Assembly: GCF_033118175.1 (NCBI RefSeq)
Contig: NC_083685.1
Coordinates: 126,414,501 to 126,478,500, forward strand
Source of the DNA: Dama dama
Taxonomy: Eukaryota > Chordata > Mammalia > Artiodactyla > Cervidae
DNA length: 64,000 bases
Direction: 5' to 3'
Numbering within the stretch: position 1 is the stretch's first letter; every line of letters starts with the position of its first letter. Of the stretch, positions 43,326 through 52,799 are shown piece after piece. The notes below the pieces were generated by a model, which saw only the letters and a list, made by a program, of their open reading frames with translations, had not been told where the DNA came from and did no database searches. The position numbers and the translations under genes are program-made.

Positions 43326-43550
43326 TGCATGCGTGCTAAGTCACTTCAGTCATGTCCAACTCTTTGTGACCTCATGGGCTGTAGCCCACCAGGCTCCTCT
43401 GACCCCAGGGTTCTCCAGGCAAGAATCCTTGAGTGGGTTGCCATTTCCTTCTCCAGGGAATTTTCCTGACCCAGGGATCGAATCTGCATCTCTTATATCT
43501 CCTGCATTGGCAGGCAGATTCTTTACCACTAGCGCCACCTGGGACACCCC
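43326..43550 (-). mobile_element. Bov-tA SINE, antisense, in MaLR LTR
   Basis: GCATGCGTGCTAAGTCACTTCAGTCATGTCC to GCGCCACCTGGGACACC. It includes an extra CTTATATCTCCTGCATTGG segment, as in some Bov-tA variants. Confidence 0.94.
43528..43544 (-). promoter_or_regulatory. CTCF-like motif inside Bov-tA head
   Basis: The minus strand reads TCCCAGGTGGCGCTAGT, close to the CTCF core (AGGTGGCGCTA). It arose by point changes in the tRNA-like head of this SINE copy. Binding is a prediction. Confidence 0.4.
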
Positions 43551-43690
43551 CTCAAGACTTTATCTAACCCTAATCACCTCCCCAAGCCCAATGACCAGCT
43601 CCAAATGCTATCTATTTGGGAGTTAGATCTTCAACAGAGGGATTTTGGAGCAGAACACACATTCATCCGTATAGATACTGCAGAGTCGGG

Positions 43691-44189
43691 CCCCAGTTTC
43701 TGCTTTCTTTTCAGGCAGATCAGTAAGTGGACATCTGGAAAGTGGGGGCTGTGGTGGGAGCAGAGGACAGGGAATGGCCTTTACTGCCTGGGGCTAATAC
43801 CCACCCCCTGTTCCTGCCACCCCAAGCCTATGGCCAGAGTCCAGGAGGGGTTGGGACCATCCCTACCCAGGACGCCTTCCTCAAGGCCTCTAGTTTCCAT
43901 CGGTTCCCTTTGTTTTCAATCCCTCCGCCAACCGCACATCTGGGCTCAGGGCACCTCCAGCCTTGGGTCTTCTCCTATGACTCACCAGCTCTCTCTACAC
44001 ACCGCAGGGCATCCAGTTACTCAGAGAACAGCCTGCTTCTGTTTGCTTATCAGACTTCTGCTGTTTGCCCCAGGCATCACTATTCATTGACTTGAACTTC
44101 TCTCCTTCAAGCTCTTTAATGATTCATGATCTGTGAGTGGGGAGGGTCACGTGGGCTGTGGGCCTCTCCGGCTGCCTGGACCTGTGCAC
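43691..44189. other. Unique DNA, no repeat or gene recognised
   Basis: Two overlapping plus-strand frames (161 and 122 codons) end near 44090. I see no domain or splice pattern supporting coding. Confidence 0.4.
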
Positions 44190-44362
44190 AGATGATCCTG
44201 TTAACTCACTGAGTGGTTGGGGTCAAGGTTCCTGTTCTAAAGGTGAGCACACTGGCGCTGGAAGAAGGTGAGTATCTATCCAAATCTCCCAGCTCATAAG
44301 TGGAGGAGCCAAAATTTGAGACAAGGTCCATCTCGTCCAATAGCCAGAGCTCTTTCTAACAT
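44190..44362 (+). mobile_element. MIR SINE remnant
   Basis: AAATCTCCCAGCTCATAAGTGGAGGAGCC, AAATTTGAGACAAGGTCC and CAGAGCTCTTTCTAAC match sense MIR. Confidence 0.65.
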
Positions 44363-44436
44363 AGAGGTGGCTCCTGTGTGGGGGGCCAGCTCTGACTGGT
44401 CAGCCGCCTGCAGAGTGGCACTCAAACAGCCAACAT

Positions 44437-44632
44437 TGCTGTTCTTCAGTGCCTCAGTTGTGTCTGACTCTTTGTGACCCCATGGACCGCAGCACGCCAG
44501 GCCTCCCTGTCCCTCACCATCTCCCAGAGTTTGCCCAAGTTCATGTCCATTGAGTCTGTGGTGCCATCCCCCCATCTCATCCTCTGTCACCTTCTTCTCC
44601 TTCTGCCTTCAATCCTTCCCTGCATCAGCCAA
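44437..44632 (-). mobile_element. BovB 3' fragment, antisense
   Basis: GCCTCAGTTGTGTCTGACTC, GCACGCCAGGCCTCCCTGTCC and GCCATCCCCCCATCTCATCCTCTG. It covers only the last 190 bp of BovB and has no (TTCAG)n. Confidence 0.92.
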
Positions 44633-44678
44633 AATAAGAGAACATAAAAGGCTGTGGCCACACTTATGTGGTGGTAAG

Positions 44679-44968
44679 GGTTCATTGGAAGGACTGATGC
44701 TGAAGCTGAAACTCCAATACTTTGGCCATCTCATGCGAAGAGTTGACTCGTTGGAAAAGACCCTGACGCTGGGAGGGATTGGGGGCAGGAGGAGAAGGGG
44801 ACGACAGAGGATGAGATGGCTGGATGGCATCACCAACTCGATGGGCATGAGTTTGAGTAAATTCTGGGAGTTGGTGATGGACAGGGAGGCCTGGTGTGCT
44901 GCGGTTCATGGGGTCGCAAAGAGTCGGACACGACTGAGCGACTGAACCGAACTGAACTGGACTGAAGG
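44679..44968 (+). mobile_element. BovB 3' end, sense
   Basis: TTCATTGGAAGGACTGATGC to the (TGAAC)n terminus at 44945-44968. Very close to the consensus as I know it. Only 46 bp separate it from the antisense copy. Confidence 0.95.
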
Positions 44969-45139
44969 GTTTCAAGCTCTGTCTAAAGTCGGTTTGGTGG
45001 GTCAGAAAGAAAAAATGGTGGCTGATTACATTCTTCAAATTGACACAGGCTTTTAAAGACTTTGAATCTCTTGAGAGCCAGGGCACGAGGGTCACAATGT
45101 AATACATTCATCTGTTGGCGACGGTGGGAAATTCTCCTG

Positions 45140-45414
45140 AGGACACAAAGTGAATATCCATCACCAGAGGTCTGGGTGAATAAATGAGACTACATTTACA
45201 CACTATTGAAAACAATTAACTAGAGCTATACCAGAGGATTGAGCGGAGTTCCCCAAGGTATTGTTGAGTAAGAGAAGCAAGACAAAAGAAACTGAATATC
45301 CCCAAATTCAATAAAACAAACAACTATAAAAGGCTGCCTAGACTTGTAGAGTTAAATATATGTTTGTGCAGAAGTGCGTGTGAGGGGGCATATACAAAGT
45401 TACGTACCTGTATG
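45140..45414 (+). mobile_element. Old L1 3' region fragment
   Basis: CCATCACCAGAGGTCTGGGTGAATAAATG, ACTACATTTACACACTATTG and AAGGTATTGTTGAGTAAGAGAAGC fit the 3' part of old L1 families. Confidence 0.55.
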
Positions 45415-46700
45415 CATTCCCAGGTGGCACAGTGGTAAAGAACCCGCCTGCCAATGCAGGAGATGCGGGTTTGATCCCTGGGTTGGGAAGATCCCCTGGA
45501 GGAGGAAATGGCAACCCACTCCAGTATTCTTGCCTGGGAAATTCCGGAAAAACATCTACTTCTGCTTTATTGACTATGCCAAAGCCTTTGTGCGGATCAC
45601 AACAAACTGGAAAATTCTTCAAGAGATGGGAATACCAGACCACCTGACCTGCCTCCTGAGAAATCTGGATGCAGGTCAAGAAGCAAGTTAGAACTGAATA
45701 TGGAACAACAGACTGGTTCCAAATCGAGAAAGGAGTACGTCAAGGCTGTATATTGTCACCCTGCTTGTTTAACTTATATGCAGTGTACATCATGAGAAAT
45801 GCTGGACTGGATGAAGCACAAGTTAGAATCAAGATTGCTGGGATTTAAAGATTTTGAATCTCTTGACTGTCAGAGATGCAGATGACACTACACTTATGGC
45901 AGAAAGTTAAGAGGAACTAAAGAGCCTCTTGATGGAAGTGAAAGAGGAGAGTGCAAAAGTTGGCTTAAAACTCAACATTCAGAAAACTAAGATCATGGCA
46001 TCTGGTCCTATCACTTCATGGCAAATAGATAGGGAAACAGTGAGAGACTTTATTTTGGGGGCTGCAAGATCACTGCAGATGGTGATGGCAGCCATGAAAT
46101 TAAAAGACGCTTGCTCCTTGGAAGGAAAGTTATGACTAACCTAGACAGCATATTAAAAAGCAGAGACATTACTTTGCCAAAGGTCCATCTAGTCAAAGCT
46201 ATGGTTTTTCCAGTAGTCATGTATGGCTGTGAGAGTTAGACTATAAAGAAAGCTGAGTGCCGAAGAATTGATGCTTTTGAACTGTGGTGTTGGAGAAGAC
46301 TCTTGAGAGTTCCTTGGACTGCAAGGAGATCCAACCAGTCCATCCTAAAGGAAATCAGTCCTGAATATTCATTGGAAGGACTGATGCTGAAGCTGAAACT
46401 CCAATACTTTGGCCACCTGATGAGAAGAACTGACTTATTGGAATGACCCTGATGCGGGGAAAAATTGAAGGTGGGAGAAGGGCATGACAGAGGATGAGAT
46501 GATTGGATGGCCTTACTGACTCAACAGACATGAGTTTGAGTAAACTCCGGGAGTTGGTGATGGACAGGGAGGCCTGGTGTGCTGTAGTCCATGGGGTTGC
46601 AAAGAGCTGGACCTGACTGACTGACTGAACTGAACTGAACTGAAGAACCTGGCGGGCTACAGTCCACGGGGTCACAGAGTCAGACATGACTGCATGACTG
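45415..46700 (+). mobile_element. Bov-tA SINE, split by BovB
   Basis: The left part (45415-45545) has CCCAGGTGGCACAGTGG to TTGCCTGGGAAATTCC. The right part (about 46644-46700) resumes with GAACCTGGCGGGCTACAGTCC and ends GACTGAGCATGCACAC. About 11 bp of SINE are missing at the break. Confidence 0.93.
45546..46643 (+). mobile_element. BovB LINE, 5'-truncated, sense, nested in Bov-tA
   Basis: About 1.1 kb from the reverse-transcriptase domain to the (CTGAA)n end. The encoded RT shows YFCFIDYAKAF and VRQGCILSPCLFNLY. The YADD box reads DADD, and a stop interrupts the frame just before it (GI*RF). A loss around 45840 replaces the residues before the box. C-terminal BovB sequence (AAG CTA TGG TTT TTC region) follows with further stops. 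Inactive. Confidence 0.93.
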
Positions 46701-46849
46701 AGCATGCACACATAGTTTGTATGTATGATTATAAAGAAAGATACGGAAGGATTCCCTTACTGGGGTGTTAGCATGGTCCTTCAGTGGTTATGCGGGCAAA
46801 GGAGAGAGAGGAGGAGAAAAAAAAATCAGACTAACAAAGGAAGAAAAGA

Positions 46850-47458
46850 GTACACACACACACACACATGTACACACACACACATACACACACAAGCATA
46901 CACACACATACACACACAAACACACACACACACATACATGCACACACATACACACACATTCACACACACATGCACATACATACACACACACAAACGCACA
47001 CATACACACATACACTCACATACACACATACTTACACACACATACACACATACACACACAATCACACATACACACACATACACACATACACACACAAACA
47101 TACACGCATGCACGCACACACACATACACACACATACACACACGCGCACACACACACACATACACACATACACACAAACACACGCATACACACACATACA
47201 CACATACACACAAACACACGCATACACACACAAAGACACACACACACAAACACATACATATGTGCATGCATATACACACACGTACACACACAAACACACA
47301 TGCACACACACATACATGTACACACATACACACATACACACAAACGCATGCATACACATACGCATGCACACACACACACACAAACACACACATGCACACA
47401 TACATACACACATACACACACATTCACACATACACACACACACACACACACAAACATA
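46850..47458. repeat. Long CA-rich array, (CACACA TACACA)n-like
   Basis: About 600 bp of ACACAC with TACA, TGCA, CGCA and AAACA interruptions. All long open frames on both strands here (His/Thr-rich or Cys/Val-rich) are by-products. Confidence 0.97.
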
Positions 47459-47534
47459 CCAAGCACAGGACCAGATTTATATTTTTATATAAAGGTATCA
47501 GCACTCATGTAAGTAAGTTCAAGGAAAAAGGGTT

Positions 47535-47655
47535 TTTTTTCTTAGGAGGGGGCCATGAGACAAGGAGGCTTGAGGGATCTTAGTTCTCTGACCAGGGATC
47601 AAAATGATAGTGGACGTGCAAAGCCATAACCATTGGACTGCCAAAGAATTCCCTA
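47535..47655 (-). mobile_element. CHR-type SINE fragment, antisense
   Basis: GGATCTTAGTTCTCTGACCAGGGATC and ACCATTGGACTGCCAAAGAATTCCC, rather diverged. Confidence 0.8.
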
Positions 47656-47769
47656 GAATGTGGTTTTAGAAAGAAAAGTTTTAAAAATTCTTTTCCCAGA
47701 TCAACTGAGTTGTCACTCCACAGATTGGGGTGAATGAAAGAGAGAGAGGAGTGTCCTGGGTGAATTCAG

Positions 47770-48390
47770 GAAGGAATGGATGAAGAAGATGTGACACATA
47801 CATGCAGAGGTCTGGTACTCAGCACTATTCACAAGAACCAGGATAAGGAAGCAACCTAGATGTCCATCAACAGAGGACTGGATGAAGACGCTGTGGTACA
47901 TATATGCAATGGTCTGTTACTCAGCCATAGGAGCAACAAACTTGGGTCATTTGTAGGGACATGGATGGACTTAGAGACTGTCAGACAGAGTGAAGTAAGT
48001 CAGAAAGAGAAAAACTATTGCTTATTAACTCGCATATGTGGAATCTAGAGAATAGTACAGATGATCATATTTGCAGAGCAAAATAGAGGCACAGATACAG
48101 AAAACAAACATGGGTACCAAGGCGGGGAAAGGGGGCTGTGTTGGGAGACTGAGACTGATGTATATATGCTATTGGCACTAAGTGTAAAGTAGATGACTAA
48201 TGATAGTCTACTGTACAGTTCTGGGACCTCTACTCGATGCTCTGGGATGACATACATGGGAAGAAAATCCAAGAAAAGAGGGGATGTGTGTATACACACA
48301 GCTGATTCACCTTGCCCTACAGTGGCAACTAACGCAACATCATACAGCTACTGTATCCCAATACAAATTAATTAAAAATAAAGAAACAAA
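47770..48390 (+). mobile_element. L1 3' end with internal duplication
   Basis: CAACCTAGATGTCCATCAACAGAGGACTGG, TTACTCAGCC, GAAGTAAGTCAGAAAGAG and CATATGTGGAATCTAG, ending in AATTAATTAAAAATAAAG. The segment TGGATGAAGA...TACTCAGC is present twice, 102 bp apart (from 47777 and 47879). Confidence 0.9.
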
Positions 48391-48876
48391 TGATTAAATG
48401 ATGACCAAGTTATGCTACTAGGGCACTTTGTAGCTGATGTATCTGGCATCACCATCGTGAGCCACAACATGGATGCATACCTAATACTGTGTACATGTTA
48501 AGTGATTAGATCCCTTCCTGGGTATATCCAGGGTGTTTTAGTCCCTTCCCAGTATCTTTCTTTTCAAGCATCCCTGGAGTCTTATTTAATTCAAGGGGTC
48601 CGCCTAGAAACTGATGGTTGGGCCATGGAAGGGAAAAAGAGAGGAGAAGGAAGAAATTATATTTTCCCAAACTATCTACTAACCTAAAGTGCAACATTGA
48701 GAGATACAGGATGAAGGATGCAGGATGCTTCCTTGGCTGCAGCATGAAGCCGTTTGAAATGGCATAGAGAGCAAGACTAGCACACAGGAAAGCAGAATGC
48801 AGTGGGAGAGCTGAAACATCTTGATGATACTATTGGAGCCCCTGGATCTACCCATGCCTGAAGTCCACCCCTCGCT
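48391..48876. other. Unique DNA, no repeat or gene recognised
   Basis: No coding or repeat signal that I can name. Confidence 0.4.
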
Positions 48877-49335
48877 GTGGCCGATAGAATAATCCCCCCA
48901 CAAAACGTCTACACTGTCTTCCTTAGAACCTGTGAATAGGATCTCTTACCCGACAAAATGGACATGACAGGTATGATTAAGCTGAGGATATCGAAGTGGG
49001 AGGTTATCTAGCATTATCCCAAGGCTCAGTGTAATCCTTATATGAGAGGGGGGCAAGAGGGTCAGAATCGGGGAAGGAGGTGTAGAGACAAAAGCTGAAG
49101 CTATGCCATTGCAGAAAGGGGGCCAAGAACCAGGGCATGCTGGTTAGAAAAGACAAGGGAATGAATTCTTTCCTAGAACTTCTAGAAGGAAGGCAGATTT
49201 GCTCATCCTTTGACGTCGGCCATGTAAACTCATTTCCAGACTTCTGATCTCCAGGACTCTAAGACAACACACTTTTGTTTCAGGCCAGTAGATTTGTGGT
49301 GATTTGTTACAGCACCTGTAGATAATGAATCCTGG
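48877..49335 (+). mobile_element. MaLR LTR (MLT1-like), sense
   Basis: TGTGGCCGATAGAATAATCCCCC start, AACCTGTGAATAGGATCTC, GTATGATTAAGCTGAGG, TCTCCAGGACTCTAAGAC and GTTACAGCACCTGTAGATAATG near the end. Confidence 0.8.
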
Positions 49336-49451
49336 TTGCTTCTTGATTGCTTGGGCAAAATTAGCTTGCATTAGATTTGATTTTCTGTCACTTGTAACCG
49401 AAAGAATCCTGACTATTACACCAGCCAAAGGAGGACCAGCATTTCTTTTTA

Positions 49452-49637
49452 TTTGTTTATTTACTTATTCATTTATTTGGCTGTGCCGGGTTTTAGTTGT
49501 GGCATGCAGCATCTTTTAGTTACAGCGTGCTAACTCTTAATTGCAGCCTGTGGGATCTAGTTCCCAGACCAGGGATCGAACCTGGGCCCCCTGGGAGCTC
49601 AGACTCTTAGCCTCTGGACAACCAGGGAAGTCCCTTG
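49452..49637 (-). mobile_element. CHR-type SINE, antisense, with target-site duplication
   Basis: TTGGCTGTGCCGGGTTTTAGTTGTGG, CCAGACCAGGGATCGAACC and GGACAACCAGGGAAGTCCC. GCATTTCTTTTTA is repeated at 49439-49451 and 49638-49650. Confidence 0.95.
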
Positions 49638-49732
49638 GCATTTCTTTTTAGTAAAGCCCTATTGTCAAACACTCATAACTTGCTTTCATGTCTGTTACCT
49701 CTGAGGACCTAAGGCTAGAGATTTGGAGGACA

Positions 49733-50508
49733 TGTTGATAGCTTACAGTGAATGATGCCAGATTCGTGATCTCCAAAGAAGATTTAGCTTCGGGACCAGG
49801 GACCAGGAACCAGGCTTGATCACTCAAGAGCTTTTGGGTAGCAGAGTTTTATTAAAGTGAAAAAGGGACAAAGAATGCTTCTGACAGAGATCAGAAGAGG
49901 GACGGAGAGTGTCCCCCTTGCTAGTCTAAGCAAGAGAGTTATATACTTTTTGAATTAGTTATTACAATAAATCCAAAAAATGTTTCACGGTTGTAAAGAT
50001 CTTACTAGACCCGCTCCCATAATTTACATTTTAAGGTAACAGGATTATAATTTAGCAATAGAAAGATTTTACCAGACCCACCCTCATAATATACATTCTA
50101 AAATAACAGGATTAGCCAGAAGGTTTTCAAGAAGGAGAAACTGGCCTCAAGCAGGATACATTGTTGTTATATAATCTTTAGTATGGGCTTCCCTCATAGC
50201 TCAGTTGGTAAAGAATACACCTGCAATGCAGGAGACTCGATTCCTGTGGGGAAGATCCCATGGAGAAGGGATAGGCTTAATCCCTAGCACAGAGTTTAAA
50301 CTGAGTTGTTTGTATCAGTTCCAGGCCAAAAGAATAAAGACGTTTCATGTGACTAAAACTAAGGAATGTAGAGGAAAAAAAGGTATTTGTCCTTTCCTCC
50401 TCCTTGAGAATTCCAGAGCCCTATCTCCGCTTTGAGAGTCCCAGACCCCTTTCTCCTCCTTGGGGACCCCAGACTTCTTATCAACCTGCCTAGGAATAGA
50501 CTCTCTCA
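49733..50508 (-). mobile_element. Ruminant ERV solo LTR, antisense
   Basis: On the minus strand it starts TGAGAGAGTCTATTCC at 50508 and contains repeated CTCCTCC/GGGGTCC... words. It has an AATAAA signal at 49853-49848 followed by CTCTGCTACCC, and ends near ATCAACA at 49733. The same LTR type is common in cattle. It is split by a short Bov-tA piece. No retroviral genes lie next to it. Confidence 0.65.
50187..50273 (+). mobile_element. Bov-tA head fragment in LTR
   Basis: GGGCTTCCCTCATAGCTCAGTTGGTAAAGAATACACC to GATCCCATGGAGAAGGGATAGGC. Only the tRNA-like half is present, so the 3' half is missing. Confidence 0.88.
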
Positions 50509-50710
50509 ATGTGAGGCAGATTTACCCAACTTCCTCCTGCAAACGAAGAGTCCCAGGGAGGCCCAGTGAGATGAAATGACCTGCCTGGGGCAGGTGTGGC
50601 ATCTGTGATACTGACACGCGGTGGGCCAGGGGGCGCATGAAAACCCAGGAAAAAGCAGAGAAGTGCATAAGAGCATCTAAGGGCCTTTCCCCCTGCAGTT
50701 GCTTGGGCGG

Positions 50711-50816
50711 CCCAGAACCCTGTCTCCCTGGGGCTGCCTTTGTGGGGTGACTTGGAGGGCTGGCCCAGAACCCTGTCTCCCTGGGGCTGCCTTTGCGGAG
50801 TGACTTGGAGGGCTGG
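50711..50816. repeat. 53-bp tandem duplication
   Basis: Unit 1 is 50711-50763 and unit 2 is 50764-50816. They are both 53 bp and differ at two positions (TGTGGGG versus TGCGGAG). A partial third start (CCCA) follows. Confidence 0.95.
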
Positions 50817-50939
50817 CCCATCCTGGCCCTGTGTTTGGCCTGTCTCCGCGTGTTCTGTCCATGTCCTTGAACGAGGCCCTTCACACACTTCTGAGCGGAG
50901 GCGCCTGGTCTGCCACTGAGATCCATCTCCAGGGATGGC

Positions 50940-51180
50940 GGGAGGCAGACACCATCCGGCCTCCCGGATCTGATTGTCTTGACAGCTTTGCCAAATTACA
51001 AAGCAAAGGCCCCATTTGGTGATGAGAAAAGCAATATTGTGGCGGGATGTCTCATTTCTTTGAAAATCAGCGGTAAGCAAATTTGCATCCACTTAGGGGT
51101 AAATATGCCGGCTGGCCCCCTCCCTCTCCAGGCTATTGAGAGGCATTGAGATGCACTCGGGCTTGCTTTATTATTTTATG
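50940..51180. other. Conserved-looking non-coding block with octamer-like motif
   Basis: GATTGTCTTGACAGC, TTTGCCAAATTACAAAGC, CAATATTGTGG, CAGCGGTAAGCAAATTTGCATCC (POU/octamer core ATTTGCAT at 51080-51087) and TTTATTATTTTATG. No repeat similarity. Confidence 0.4.
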
Positions 51181-51359
51181 ATGGAGAGAAGGGAGAGAGG
51201 GGGAAAGAGGGCACAGCCCAGGAGAGAAAGGGAAGGAGAGCGATTTGGTGGGGAGGAAAATTGGAGGAGGAGAGGTTTCCCATCTGGGGCGGGGTTTCTC
51301 AGCTTTGTGGCTGGGGCACGGAGGACCAGGGTGGACAAATCATTGTCGGGAAGAGAAAT

Positions 51360-51730
51360 AGGGCCTCTTTCGCTCCTGTGTGTTATGATTTAGAAGACTC
51401 TGAAGCACCCTCGTCACGACACACTCTTTAAAAACCTCTTTAAAATTCAGCCGGAAAGGCCCAGGGAAAAGATATACAGGCCTTTGTGGAGAGCAGGGGA
51501 GGGAGGCATTTGCCAGGATGCTGCTGGGAGGGGGTTCCATGCAAATTTATTTAAAGTCCCAGGTCAGTAGCTGCTGGGAAGAAGAACCCTCTGTCTCTTT
51601 TTTTTTTAAAACAAAGAGCGGACACTATCTCTTTCTAATGGGAAAGAAGCCAGTCACCAAATGTTTTACGCTCTCTGCAAAGAAACGCCCGGGGTGACTC
51701 TTCTCTTTTCACGTCTGTTGCCAGGATGAA
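51360..51730. other. Conserved-looking non-coding block with octamer motif
   Basis: TTATGATTTAGAAG, TTTAAAAACCTCTTTAAAATTC, the octamer ATGCAAAT at 51539-51546 followed by TTATTTAAAG, and CTTTCTAATGGG. Unique DNA without repeat similarity, apart from a T run at 51598-51608. Confidence 0.4.
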
Positions 51731-51859
51731 GTCTAGGTCTGAAGCAAGGAGAGAAGGATTACCTGGGCAGCAGGGTAGGAAAGAGGGTGTGAGCTCCTCA
51801 GTGGGAACCTCGGACGTTCAGAAATGGAGCAGCCAGAGAGAATCAAGACCAAACTTTTT

Positions 51860-52207
51860 GTTTCGTTTTTCATTTTCTTTGTTAATATTTACTTTTGGCT
51901 GTGCTGGGCCTCCTCTGCTGCACGGGCTTTTCTCTAGTTGCAGGGAGCTGGGACCACGCTCCAGTAGCCGTGCACCGGCTTCTCCTGTTGCAGAGCATGT
52001 GCTCTGGGATGCTTGGGCTTCAGTAGTTGCAGCTCAAGGGTTTAGTTCGTGCAGCTCCCGGGCTCTGGAGCGCAGGCTCTGTAGTTCAGGCTCACGGGCT
52101 TATTTGCTCTGCAGCATGTGGGATCTTCCTGGATCAGGGATTGAACCCGTGTCTTCTACATTGGCAGGCAGATTCGTTATCTCTGAGCCCCCAGGGAAGC
52201 CCCCAAC
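51860..52207 (-). mobile_element. CHR-type SINE, long form, antisense, with target-site duplication
   Basis: TTTTGGCTGTGCTGGGCCTCC, repeated GTTGCAG blocks, GGATCAGGGATTGAACCC and GAGCCCCCAGGGAAGCCCCC. ACCAAACTTTTT flanks it at 51848-51859 and 52208-52219. Confidence 0.95.
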
Positions 52208-52227
52208 ACCAAACTTTTTAATATGGC

Positions 52228-52392
52228 CTTCAAGGCCTTTTTTTTTAAATTTAGTAATTTACAATGTTGTGATAGTTTTTAAGTGTAGAGCAAAGTGATT
52301 CAGTTATATATATATGTGTGTGTGTGTATATATACACACATATATATTTTTTTTCCTGGTTCTCTTCCATAATAGGTTGTTTATTACAAGAT
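52228..52392 (-). mobile_element. L1 3' end fragment, antisense, with TA/TG microsatellite
   Basis: TTTACAATGTTGTGATAGTTTT, GAGCAAAGTGATTCAGTTATATATATATG, then (TG)n(TA)n to 52347, followed by TAATAGGTTGTTTATTACAAGA. Confidence 0.88.
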
Positions 52393-52799
52393 TTTGAATC
52401 TCTTCAAGGCCTTTTGATTTAGTTTCCAGCGTCCCACTCAAGCAAGAGCCAACTTGTGTTGATTGCAAGTACACGGAGGCATTCCAGGAAAAGTCTTTTC
52501 CTGCACCCCTGTTTCTTCATCCATGGGAGTTCTTAGTTGCTTTCTCCCTCAGGTTTACGGATAAAACTGGGTTTATTCTTTTTATACAAGATGGAAACAG
52601 TCTGCTACATAGACAACTGTTTCAGGGACATTTTCACCAGAGACAAGGGGAGTGATATGCCTCCGAAATTTTACACCCGAATTGCCTCATTTCCCACTAG
52701 TCCAAGCCCTGCCATCCAAGTTCATCCAGGTCACACAACTAGAAAAGAATTGAGCCAGCAGTCAAAACAAGGGAGTCTGGCTCTTCGATAAAAAGTCAG

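Larger units (their letters stand above)
43050..43690 (-). mobile_element. MaLR LTR, antisense, split by Bov-tA
   Basis: CAACTTGAGCTGCCATAAGAAAATGC, GGCTTAAACAACAGGCATTCATTTCTCACAG, CTGGAGGCTGGGAAGTCC and GGGCTCCACCCTCATAACC, then after the SINE ACTTTATCTAACCCTAATCACC and GTTAGATCTTCAACAGAGG. Confidence 0.85.

Noticed and set aside
43605..44095. 161- and 122-codon overlapping frames
   Set aside because: Two frames are open at once, which argues for chance; no domain seen.
46725..47583. Very long open frames (up to 272 codons) on both strands
   Set aside because: They encode only His/Thr/Tyr or Cys/Val repeats from the CA-rich array; no stops are expected in such sequence.
50490..51092. 200-codon minus-strand frame with repeated peptide
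   Set aside because: The repeated peptide is the 53-bp tandem duplication, and the rest is unrecognised and overlaps motif-rich non-coding DNA.
52381..52400. Third copy of the TTTTGAATCTCTT word, suggesting a dispersed motif
   Set aside because: This occurrence lies in the antisense L1 3' end, whose consensus is close to it, so chance similarity is enough.
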